Assembly: GCA_034509735.1 (NCBI GenBank)
Contig: JACGWO010000005.1
Span: 22,252,383-22,316,382, forward strand
Direction: 5' to 3'
DNA length: 64,000 nt
Origin: Sesamum alatum
Taxonomy: Eukaryota > Streptophyta > Magnoliopsida > Lamiales > Pedaliaceae
Both the position numbers and the translations under genes were made by a program. The notes below the pieces were generated by a model. It was not told where the DNA came from, did not search any database, and worked only from the letters and a program-made list of their open reading frames with translations. Positions 45,480-56,894 of the stretch are shown here, piece after piece; the stretch's first letter is position 1; every line of letters starts with the position of its first letter.

Positions 45480-46423
45480 ATCTCCCACTTGACCTAAAGC
45501 CAATCACCCATGTTGCTCAGACTTATTTGAGCATGAGTAATCTGCGATATCCGGTTCGGTCTCATGGGTCTACCTTATTTCTGCCAAGATGATGCAGTCC
45601 AACCGCACCTCTTCGTACCATTACTCAAAGCAGATGGTACTGTCTAAGAATTTTCCTGGATCCGTGATGAGATCTCGGTCCTATAGCTTGGGCTACAGCC
45701 ATGTTGTTATCCTCCAAGGAAACTACTGGCTAGCCCGTGCTAGGCACCACACCCAACCATTGGATGTGGTTTTTCATCCAAACCACTCTCCGGAGTAACT
45801 TCTAAAGTTGCCATACATTCAACTTTCATGGTCCGTCGTGGTGTCCCGCTTGAAACCTTTCCAAGGCACCACCTTACCTTTAAGCCTGAATATATGTTCA
45901 TACTGAGACTAGACATTATTCACATGATCCTAGAAGCTACTATCGCTATAGCCTTCTAGAATCAACTCTCCATAGAACACTTCTTTAATCCTTATTCAGG
46001 TATTAAAGACTGTTCTCAATAGCTGTCTACTGCCTTCTCGGTACACACCCGATTTCTGTTGTTACACCCAAAGCATACACAATATCAGGTCCAATACACC
46101 AAACAACATACCCATGTTGCCTACGGCAAAGACGTAGGGGATGTCAAATATCTGAGCTTCCTCATCAGCCAACCCTGACTGATTCTTGAACAGCTTAACC
46201 CTATATATAGGAATCCAATTCCTTTCATGGAGAATTGCGTGAACAACGTTCGTGTTTCGGTTTTTCCTAAAATCTTAAATTCATTCCAAATGAATAAGAC
46301 GTTACACACTTAAACACTAAGAACACAACTAAACTCCCACTGACCCTCAAGCTCGTTACTGATCGAGTCATACCCCGTATGAACTCATCAAAACGAATAT
46401 TCCAGTTACGTGGAGTTCCAAAC
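45480..46423 (-). pseudogene. Pol relic of element G: RNase H and RT C-terminal part
   Basis: Minus-strand copia pol matching 23859-24139 plus 26145-26840 of element D and, more distantly, 48840-49950 of element C. No frame is open. It ends at the TSD CAAAC (46419-46423) of the inserted solo LTR and resumes at 63277. Confidence 0.78.
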
Positions 46424-46512
46424 TGTTAGAATAGGTGACCAAGTAAGCCAATTTTGGCAGGAATATGTAACCTATGTCTAGACAATTTCAGGTGTTTGAT
46501 AAAACATTTATG

Positions 46513-46606
46513 GGGATAATTGCACTTTTGGTCCCACCGGATAGGCCTATTCTCATTTTTGGTCCCGAGCTTTACGAGCTCGACACTTTTGATCCCAAAA
46601 CCCTAA
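46513..46606 (+). repeat. Left TIR of the MULE (94 bp)
   Basis: Matches the complement of 61330-61423 with about two mismatches. It contains the word TTTTGGTCCC twice and an internal GAGCT/AGCTC inverted repeat. It diverges from the right end after CCAAAACCCTAA. Confidence 0.95.
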
Positions 46607-46623
46607 AAAATGGACTGCGTTAG

Positions 46624-48831
46624 TGAAGGACAAGCGGATCCGCCCGGGAGCGCGAGCGGAAGCGAGAAAGCGAGAAATTGTGCGTAAATTTAAATAAAAT
46701 TCAAAATACGCGAATCCCAAGGGGTGTACCCTTGGGTGCTCAACCGGGCATTCGATGTAGGATGTGTAAATATTAAAACATATATTTAAGCACATAGGGC
46801 ATACATATATAAATGAAATCAATCAAAGCGTAATAAACCGTTACCTTTGATTGTTTAGCGTATGCTCCCGGCTACTTGCGTTGTTCCTTCTCCGGAATGC
46901 TCACGAAATCCAAACCTATGGATTCTCCAAAGGTGATCCACACCACACCGGAAGAAACACACGTTCTTCTTGCTAGAAAAGAACGGATTTAGGAAGGAAT
47001 CGGTTTAAGAGAAGAACACTATGAATTAATGTTCTCTTAAACTTACTTTGTTCTTCTTCTTGATTCAAAATCAAGTGAAGAACACAAGTATAAGAGAGGG
47101 AGAGAGCACGAAAATTGAGAGAGAGGAGAGGATTTTTTTTCTTCTCATTTTCCTAGAAAAAGATGAATAATGAATCACTTATTCTTGGTGTTGTATATTC
47201 TAATATATATACATAATTAATGTGATTATTGGAATGTGTCTAGGTTCATTCCAATCAATCACCATTAATTCTTCAATCAAGCCTACCAAAATTTATGGTA
47301 TGATCAAATCATACCAAAAGGGAAGAGCTTGATTGGAGTTGATTTGTCTCTTTCCAAAAGAGATAAGTCAACATACCACCTAGCACGAAACATGGCTGAT
47401 TTGCTTCCTCCAAGGGAGCATGTCGGCCATGTTTAATTAAGGGAAGAAGTCCAACTTCTTCCTACTCCAAAATAGGAATTATTTCTCCTCTCGGGTATAA
47501 TTTAACGGACCGGGTTTTATCGTAATCCAATTACGACGAACCCAACATTAAATCCAATTTAATGTCCATTTAAATTATTCCTGTTGATCTTTTAATCCAA
47601 TTAAAAGATCCAACGTCTCAACGTCTCAACTTTCCATATTTAATCGAAAATCCAATCTACCGATTAAACGGAAGCCCGATACAATATCGGTCGGTCCATC
47701 CAATGGAATTTCCCTCAAGTAATCCAATTACTTATTCTATCCTTCGAGATTGACTCGAAGTCGATCTCTCAACCTCCTCGGTGATTTGTGTGTGACCTTT
47801 TAGTTTCACCCTCAGCTAGACTTGGGCCCGTGTCCCACAAGGGCCCGTTACCATAGGTGGCCGTCCAGCAACGGTCCATGGCACTAGAGACTAGGTGAAT
47901 TGGTGTGAACATTTAGGTGCCGATTCCGTACGGGTACGATCCTTCCGTCTACCGTCTCCCGGCCTTAGTCTAGAGTATGGAATTGGGTGTCGGTTCCCAT
48001 CTTTGACTAGGCATCTATGCTTAATACTCGAGACCACGTATGCTTCATTGCGTCAACACAGGAAACCATTCCCTGTTCGACCAACCACTGTGGCCACAGC
48101 TTCAAACAGCATGAACGTGTCTCCGAGTGCATAGGAGATACCTCTGTCACATACTGACAGGGGACGCATCCTCTTCTTGGAATCCACCGTCCTCGCTACA
48201 CATTCCGACTGCACTGGACAAGGCTTATGATAATCATCTTACAGAATGATTACCTCTCGCCAGATCCAAGATACAGCCGTCCTATGCACGCGACTGCCAT
48301 GATTCCTCAAGTCTGAGGATTACTCCCGTACTATCGGAACCGGGGAAAACCAATCATACCGATCAAGCCTCCAAGGCTTCCATATGATGATCCCCGCGAG
48401 TCAGTCCAGTCGGCTCGACCGCAGTCGACCAACCCATCAAGATCGTGTAGGCGTCCCACGCCTGTCGCTGATGAAACACGACACTCATCCAATGAACACG
48501 ACTCTTGACGCAAGTCTCAATAGGACTCTCGATGCCCTGTCTCGAGGTCCTCGACTTGGAACGTTTCAAACCCAACTCTTAATCAGTTGGTTTCATGACC
48601 ACCATCCAATGCGTGGCCCAACTGCATGAGTTGTTATCCATGGTCTGTGGGCTTTGTTGCGATATAAGTTAAACACCGTTCTAACAAATATAAGATGAGC
48701 GCAACAAAGAAGGTACCATTGGTGACGAACACTCATCTTATTCATCACATAATAATATTACATTCACATCAAGTTGTCGGATAGGTTACAAATTGCCAAA
48801 CCTATTGGCTTTCTGGTCACCTATTCCAACA
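46624..48831 (-). repeat. Type-A 3' LTR of element C (2208 bp)
   Basis: Plus strand TGAAGGACAAGCGG...CTATTCCAACA, followed by the polypurine complement at 48832. Confidence 0.95.
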
Positions 48832-48846
48832 ATCTCCCACTTGACC
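48832..48846 (-). promoter_or_regulatory. Polypurine tract, element C
   Basis: Plus strand ATCTCCCACTTGACC between the LTR and the pol stop codon. Confidence 0.9.
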
Positions 48847-51800
48847 TAAAGCCAATCACCCATTGACCTCGAACCTCTTATTCAGATGGTGAGTATGGGC
48901 AACTTGCGACATGGGCTTAGCAAGTGGATCTGCTATGTTTTCTGCGGAGCTTTCTGCGGAGCTGACTCGGTCCAACCGAACGTCACTCCTGCTATCCATC
49001 TCTCTAAGAGATGGTAGCGTCTAAGAATATGCTTGGATCGTGATGAGATCTCGGTTCCTTTGCTAGCGCTATCGCCCCGTTGTTATCATAATGATAATTA
49101 CAAGCTTAGCAATGCTAGGTACTACATCCAGCCCTTGGATGTAGCTCATCAATCAAACCACTCCTTAGCAGTTTCCAAAGCCGCTATGTATTCAAAACTC
49201 TATGGTGGAGTCCGCCGTGGTAGCCTGCTTGGAAACCCTTCCAAGTAACCACGCCACCATTTAGTCTAAATAAAAAATCATACTAAGACTTGGCATCATC
49301 GTCATCCTACTGGAAGCTAGCGTCGCTATAGCCTTCCAGTATCAACTCTCCACCGCCGTAGATCAAGAATATGTCCTCAGTCCTTTTCAGGCACTTCAGG
49401 ATAATCTTGACTGCACTCTAGTGTGCCTTCCGACACATGACTGATATTAGCTAGTTACGCTCAAAGCGAAAGCCAAATCAGGTCTAGTGCACTGAACAAC
49501 ATACTGTATGCTGCCTACGGCTGAAGCATAGGGGATGTCCAACATCCTTTTAAGCTCCTCATCAGCCTTAGGAGACTGCTTCTTGGATAACTTAAATCCA
49601 TGCCTCATAGGAAGGAATCCTCGTTTTGAGTTCTCCATCTTGAATCTCTTCAAGACTTTCTCAATATACGAGGACTGGCCATTCCTAACATCCTTCTAGA
49701 TCTATCCCTGTAGATCTTGATGCTAAGGATGTAGGATGCCTTGCCCATATCCTTCATGGAGAATTGCGTTGACAACCAAGCTTTAGTGGTACCCAACATC
49801 TTAGCATCATTCCCAATGAGCAAGATGTCATCCACGTAAAGCACCAAAAACGCAACTGAGCTCCCACTGATCTTCTTGTATACACAAGGATCAGACTCGT
49901 TCTTGGTGAAATCATATCCCCGTATGACTTCATCAAAACGTATGTTCCAGCTTCGGGAAGCTTGTTTGAGGCCATAGATGGACCTTTGGAGACGGCAGAC
50001 CTTCTGCTCTTCTCCAGCAGTTGTGAAACCCTCCGGCTGATGCATATAGATCTCTTCCTCTACGAAACCGTTGAGGAAAGTCGTTTTCACGTCCATCTGC
50101 CATATTTTATAGTCATACCATGCTGCTATGGCAAGCAGTATCTGAATGGACTTGGCCATTGCTACGAGCGAGTAGGTTTCCTCAAAAGACCCCAGGTCGT
50201 TGAGTGTAACCTTTCGCCACAAGCTTGGCTTTGAAGGTTGTAACCTCCCCGTCAGCTCCAAGCTTACGTTTGTAGACCCATTTACACCCTACGGGTTTAA
50301 CCCCTTTGGGTGGATCTACTAGGGTCCAAACCTTGTTTGTACCCATCGAGTCCATCTCGGATTTCATAGCCTCAAGCCACTTGTCCGAATCAATGTCCGA
50401 CATCGCTTCTCCGTATGTCATTGGATCATTATCCAACTGACCGGTCAGGTCCAGAAATCCATACCTATCAGGTGCATGGGATACTCTGGTCGACCTATGG
50501 AGGACTGGAACAATATCAGTGGGAACCACTGGCTCAGATGTCACTGCCGCCTCATGGGGTACCTCACTTGATTCCTCAAGGAGTACCTCATCGCGTCGAC
50601 TATCCGATGGAAAACCTTTTTCCAAGAACACTGCGTTTCGCGAGACAAAAACCTTTTGCTCGGAGGGATCATAGAAATAATACCCCGCAGTTTCTTTCGG
50701 ATAGCCGATGAACCTGCATAAACTAGACCTCGAGTCCAGTTTATCTCCCACTAATCTCTTGACATATGCGGGGCAACCCCACACTTTCAAGTATTTGTAG
50801 GAGGCAGGCTTGCCATGCCATATCTCATATGACGTCTGGGATACCTTTTTAGATGGCGCCAAGTTCAAAACTTTGGCCGCCGTCTCAAGAGCGTATCCCC
50901 AAAAGGAAAGGGGTAGTTCGGTAAAACTCATCATGGATCAGACCATGTCCAACAAGGTTCGATTCCTCCTTTCAGACACACCATTAAGCTGCGGTGTTCC
51001 AGGAGGGGTTTACTGAGAGAGAATCCCATTCTCTTTTAGATAATCAGTAAACTCACCACTCAAATACTCTCCACCTCGGTCCGACCGAAGGGCTTTGATC
51101 TTTCGACCGGTTTGGTTCTCTACTTCAAATTTGTATTCCTTAAACCTTCCAAAGGCTTCACACTTGTACCTCATCAGGTAAACATAACCATACCGTGAGT
51201 GATCATCGGTAAAGGTTATGAAGTACGAGTACCCACCTCTAGCCTGAGTATTTAGTGGACCACAGACATCTGTATGGATCAAATCCAATAGACCACTGGC
51301 TAGCGTACTTTGTCCAACAAAGGGTTTCTTGGTCATCTTTCCCTTTAGACAGGATTCACAGGTCGGTAGGTTGTCCAAATCGTCTATTTCTAGACTCTTT
51401 GAGTCCACCAACCTTCTTATCCTATCTTTAGAGATATGACCTAACCTCGTATGCCATATCTGTGCGCTATTATGATCATCACATTTTCGTTTGTGTTCTG
51501 CAGTCATAATCCAATTAGACTGTTGAAGTATGTACAGACCGTTGACTAATGTACCAAGCAGATGAGAAATACCATCTTTGATAATGAAAAAACCGTTTTT
51601 ATTGATGGTAAATTCATATCCCTCCTTATCAAGGACCGGGATGGAAACAATGTTTTTAATCATGCTAGGTACATAGAAACAGTAGTTCAGTACAATCCTA
51701 ACATGACTACTAATGGCTAACTCTAGTGATCCTACGGCCTCCGCAGCAACGGCCTTGCCATCGCCTAACCTCAGGATCATCTCATCCTTGGTTAGCCTTC

Positions 51801-52770
51801 TGCTTCTTTGCAGTGCCTGCAAATCATTGTAGATGTGAGCACCACACCCGGTATCCAATACCCATGAAGCAGAATTAGTAATCATACTAACTTCAACCAC
51901 AAACACACCTGGGTTGGAGAGGAGTTGTGGGCACTCCCTCTTCCAATGCCCTTTCCCTTGGCAATGCATGCAGACATCATTTGCCTTGGAAAGCTGAGAA
52001 CCACGGGCCTTCTCTTTCCCTTTGCTCGGTCCAACCGGAGCAACAGGGATGCCTGGAGTGCGAGCAGGGGCCACAACCGTCTTCCCTTTGCCCTTCTTCC
52101 TCTTCCAGCGTCCGGCCCTCTTGCCATTCGCCTTGGAGGTCGAAGCCTCTCCTATCAATACCGCCGGTGCCGACTTGTGGGTCATTGCCTCGTATTGGAC
52201 CAGCATGTTGATCAACTCATGAATAGACTTATCAAGTCCGTTCATGTTATAGTTTACAACAAACGGGTCATAGAATGGAGGAAGTGACTGGAGGATCACG
52301 TCAATGTTCGTGTCATTGTTAAGCCCAGCTTTAAGGTCCTCGAGTTTCTCCACTAGGGAGAGCATCTTGACCCCATGACTTTGTACAGACGCTCCTTCAT
52401 CAAGCTTGGTGCCAAAGAATGCTTTTGTGGCGGCATATCTAATATGCCTATCCAAAACCGCATAAACCTCGTTCATGCGGAGCATTATGGCGGAGACGTT
52501 GTCCAGCCTCTCATACTGCTTCTGGATGTCGTTAGACATCGAAGCCAGTATGATACTGCGTACTTTCCGGTTGTCCTCATGCCATTTCTCGAACATTAAA
52601 CGTTCTTCAAGCGTGGACCCCTCCGGTAAGTCGCTCGGTGGTGGCTCGTCCAAGACGTACCCTTGGTTCTCGAAACCGAGGACAATCCTCAGGTTTCTCA
52701 GCCAGTCCGAGTAGTTCGTTCCATTGAATTTTTTAGTCTCAAGTATCATGGTTAATGGGTTCTTAGACAT
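48846..52770 (-). pseudogene. Nearly intact copia gag-pol, element C, with point lesions
   Basis: Begins MSKNPLTMILETKKFNG at 52770. The first open frame (586 codons) holds gag, a CCHC knuckle (267-280), protease DTG (306-308), the HHCC region (H440, H445, C471, C474) and integrase aspartates D501 and D564. A TAA at 51010-51012 replaces the TGG kept in element A, and a TGA at 50938-50940 replaces CGA. The same frame then continues through integrase to 50182, where a two-base deletion starts a shift. Reverse transcriptase follows (50190-49650) with WQMDVKTTFLNG and FLVLYVDDILLIGND. A one-base deletion near 49680 shifts to the frame open to 49447. RNase H (49446-48846) is interrupted repeatedly, for example by a TAG near 49310. 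Both stops inside integrase fit C-to-T decay. Confidence 0.93.
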
Positions 52771-52867
52771 ATCTACATTAATGAAAATGTAAAGCAGAAA
52801 TTAGCAGATGATGGTAATATTATTGTTCAAGTTGTAGACTTGGTCTTTTAGTCTTTAACCCTCCCGC

Positions 52868-52875
52868 TATTTATA
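52868..52875 (-). promoter_or_regulatory. Candidate internal TATA box before gag, element C
   Basis: Minus strand TATAAATA, 98 bp upstream of the gag start at 52770, the same spacing as in element A. Confidence 0.5.
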
Positions 52876-54185
52876 CGAAAGTCCGCCACTCTCAAGCGGA
52901 GTTTCGGGAAACCATTTCCTAGTGGGCTTGGGATCCACAAGCGTAATCTCCATGCTCCGCTTTTACGATTCACATGAAGAAGACCTTGTGTGAGATATCC
53001 AATATCATTCTCATCCAATGAGATTCCCAAGATATTTTGCCTCACCTATTCACATGGTCCCGAGGACTCCAAGCGAACCATGTTACTCAGTGTTGGCCCG
53101 ACCCATCAACCAAATCATGCCTCAAACTGTCGCCCCCCACGACTCGTAAGACAGGGAAACAGCGAGCGCAGTCTTTTTGTTCACAACAATAGTGCAGCTT
53201 TCCCCTAATCCAAGTGTGCCACGACTCGTGAGACCACACTTGAGTAGTGGTAGCTTCCTCACCATATTGTTGTGGATGGAAGGCTCGAACAGACCAAAAT
53301 ACCATTTTGATCCATGTCCATTCTGGGCCTAATATTTAATTTGGTCCAACCAAATGAGAGTTTGTGTATGACCGAGACCTCATCACATTATTGTGTTTTA
53401 GCATGCATAAATATCCAATATTTAAAGCGATAAATAAATACGCCGCATGCAGAAAACATAGCATACCCCTGTTTAGGATGATCACAAGCCCAACCTATGC
53501 GACCCACTGAGCCCGCAGTGAGTCTTGGGTCTGTCTAGAGTGGTCCTAAATTATTACAATAATAATAAACTCATTGTCATTCCAATGGGCCTTGAAGTGC
53601 TTCTTGTTTCACGCCTTGATGCTCCTCCTTGGGGTCTCCGACTCCAATTGCTTGTTAAAATTAAAACCTCACCAATCCTATCTACTCTCATTACTACTGA
53701 AAGTAATACATTGGTAATAAAGAAAACAAGCCTTAACATCATGAGGCTGAAAATACGGGAGATGATAGTCCCAAAAACAAGAGGCACACAGGCCCCACCC
53801 AACAGAAAATAAATGATCATACATTCATCCATACATAAGGTCTAGGGCTCATGTGATCATCCCATGTTGATTCCATCAACACACATAACATAATTATTCC
53901 AAATAATCATGCATAAATTCCAATGGATATTCCAAATACCCAAGTGATGTCCAACATCACAAAAGTATAAACATACAAATAATATGCAAAATTCAAATTT
54001 CAAATTTAATGGACATTTTAAACAATGCATCCAATGCATTTATTAATCACAAATTAATTAAGCAAATTTAATCCAAGGAATAATCCAATTATTCCAAAAT
54101 CAAAAATGCAAAATTAATATATTTTCAGAATATTGTGCAGAAAATACAGAAAATCAAATTTTCCGGAAAAAGTCGAAAAACGGCA

Positions 54186-54340
54186 CAAAACGGCCCAGCC
54201 GTTGTGCTGGTCGGCCGGCCGCGCGCACAAGGCAGCGTGCGCACGCTGTGCCGCGCGTTGGCCTCGGCCAGCAGCGGTCGGCTGCGCACAGCGCGCGCGC
54301 GCAGGCGCCCGCCTGCGCACGGCCACTGCCGGCCCAATCA
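54186..54340 (-). other. Expanded GC-rich tract in the leader of element C
   Basis: About 155 bp of GCGC-rich sequence next to an A-run (T-run on the plus strand, 54345-54356). The ends match the shorter tract of element A at 12581-12653 but the interior is about twice as long. Confidence 0.8.
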
Positions 54341-54585
54341 AATTATTTTTTTTTTATTTTTTGTTTTTCAAAAATGTTTCAGCACAATAACAATAATATT
54401 TTTTCTGAAAATAAGCATGCAATTTTAGATCCAATCTAACAAAATAAAGCATGCCAAAAGTCCATTAAATCCAAATAATTGAATTATCATATTACTCATA
54501 TATTTATACAATCTAACATGCCAATAAAACCATTAAAAGCAAGTAGATCATGCCAAACACATAGATCTATGCCCCTTACATCGAA

Positions 54586-54601
54586 CCGGGCTCTGATACC
54601 A
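54586..54601 (-). promoter_or_regulatory. Primer binding site, element C
   Basis: Minus strand TGGTATCAGAGCCCGG, two bases from the LTR end at 54604. Confidence 0.95.
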
Positions 54602-54603
54602 CT

Positions 54604-56643
54604 TGAAGGACAAGCGGATCCGCCCGCGAGCGCGAGCGGGAGCGAGAAAGCGATAAATAGTGCGTAAATTTAAATCAAATTCAAAATACGCGGATCCCAA
54701 GGGGAGTATCCTTGGGTGCTCTATCGTGCATTTGATGTAGGGTGTGTAAATGTTAAAACATATATTTAAGCACATAGGGCATAGGAAGGAATAGGTTTAA
54801 GAGAAGAACACTATGAATTAGTGTTCTCTTAAACTTACTTTGTTCTTCTTCTTGATTTAAAATCAAGTGAAGAACACAAGTGTAAGAGAGGGAGAGAGCA
54901 CGAAAATTGAGAGAGAGGAGAGGATTTTTTTTCTTCTCTTTTTCCTAGGAAAAGATGAATAATGAATCACTTATGCTTGGTGTTGTATATTCTAATATAT
55001 ATACATAATTAATGTGATTATTGAAATGTGTCTAGGTTCATCCAATGATGTCTAGATTCATTCCAATCAATCACCATTAATTCTTCAATCAAGCCTACCA
55101 AAATTTATGGTATGATCAAATCATACAAAAAGGGAAGAGCTTGATTGGAGTTGATTTGTCTCTTTCCAAAAGAGATAAGTCAACATACCACCTAGCATGA
55201 AACATGGCTGATTTTGCTTCCTCCAAGGGAGCATGTCGGCCATGTTTAATTAAGGGAAGAAGTCCAACTTCTTCCTACTCCAAAATAGGAATTATTTCTC
55301 CTCTCGGGTATAATTTAACGGACCGGGTTTTATCGTAATCCAATTACGACGAACCCAACATTAAATCCAATTTAATGTCCATTTAAATTATTCCTGTTGA
55401 TCTTTTAATCCAATTAAAAGATCTAACATCTCAACGTCTCAACTTTTCATATTTAATCGAAAATCCAATTTACCGATTAAATAGAAGCCCGATACAATAT
55501 CGACCAGTCCGTCCAATGGAATTTCCCTTAAGTAATCCAATTACTTATTTTATCCTTCGAGATTGACTCCAAGTCGATCTCTCAACCTCCTCGGTGATTT
55601 GTGTGTGACCCTTTAGGTTCACCCTCAGCTAGACTTGGGCCCGTGTCCAACAAGGGCCCGTTACCATGGGTGGCCGTCTAGCAACGGTCCAGGCACTAGA
55701 GACTAAGTGAATTGGCGTGAACATTTAGGCGCCGATTCCGTACGGGTACGATCCTTCCGTGTACCGTCTCCCGGCCTTAGTCTAGGGTATGGAATTGGGT
55801 GTCGGTTCCCATCCTTGACTAGGCATCTATGCTTAATACTCGAGACCACGTATGCTTCATTGCGTCGACACAGGAAACCATTCCCTGTTCGACCAACCAC
55901 TGTGGCCACAGCTTCAAACAGCATGAACGTGCCTCCGAGTGCATAGGAGATACCTCTGTCACATACTGACAGGGGACGGATCCTCTTCTTGGAATCCACC
56001 ATCCTCGCTACACATTCCGACTGCACTGGACAAGGCTTATGATAATCATCTTACAGAATGATTACCTCTCGCCAGATCCAAGATACAGCCGTCCTGTGCA
56101 CGCGACTGCCATGATTCCTCAAGTCTGAGGATTACTCCCGTACTATCGGAACCGGGGAAAACCAATCATACCGACCAAGCCTCCAAGGCTTCCATATGAT
56201 GATCCCCACGAGTTAGTCCAGTCAGCTCGACCCCAGTCGACCAACCCATCAAGATCGTGTAGGCATCCCACGCCTGTGGCCGATGAAACACGACACTCAT
56301 CCAATGAACACGACTCTTGATGCAAGTCTCAATAGGACTCTCGATGCCCTGTCTCGAGGTCCTCGACTTGGAACGTTTCAGACCCAACTCTTAATCAGTT
56401 GGTTTCATGACCACCATCCAATGCGTGGCCCAACTGCATGAGTTGTTATCCATGGTCTGTGGGCTTTGTTGCGATATAAGTTAAACACCGTTTTAACAAA
56501 TGTAAGATGAGCGCAACAAAGAAGGTACCATTGGTGACGAACACTCATCTTATTCATCACATAATAATATTACATTCACATCAAGTTGTCGGATAGGTTA
56601 CAAATTGCCAAACCTATTGGCTTTCTGGTCACCTATTCCAACA
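54604..56643 (-). repeat. Type-A 5' LTR of element C (2040 bp)
   Basis: Plus strand TGAAGGACAAGCGG...CTATTCCAACA. Compared with the 3' LTR it lacks about 190 bp near 54783 (equivalent to 46803-46991), which explains the shorter length. Confidence 0.95.
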
Positions 56644-56894
56644 GTTAGTCCCACGCTGTTAAATTTTAACGGCAACGGCATGTGATCTATCACGTGTCGT
56701 TAGTCAAAGGGTAAAGGCAGATTGAAGGGTAAATCTGGTCCACATTTTTCACCCCCAAAAAAAACCTAAGTTATTTTCTCCCTCTTTTCCCCATTCGAAA
56801 CCCTAAATCAAAAGAGGCGAAACTGTTTTTCTGGCCGATATTGTGAAGATTATCCCAAAGGTGTTGATTTGGAGCGTGAAACTGGTGAATCACG

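Larger units (their letters stand above)
52771..54585 (-). other. 5' leader of element C
   Basis: About 1.8 kb between the primer binding site and the gag ATG, closely similar to 12338-14077 of element A. It includes the TATA motif 98 bp before gag and the GC-rich tract at 54186-54340. Short open frames on both strands reflect composition. Confidence 0.8.
46624..56643 (-). mobile_element. Full-length copia element C (10,020 bp), minus strand
   Basis: Complete element with two type-A LTRs, primer binding site, leader, gag-pol, polypurine tract and a perfect TSD, GTTAG at 46619-46623 and 56644-56648. It sits 111 bp inside the MULE. It is the most complete copia element here and serves as reference for the others. 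It is no longer autonomous because gag-pol has two stop codons and several frameshifts. Confidence 0.97.
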
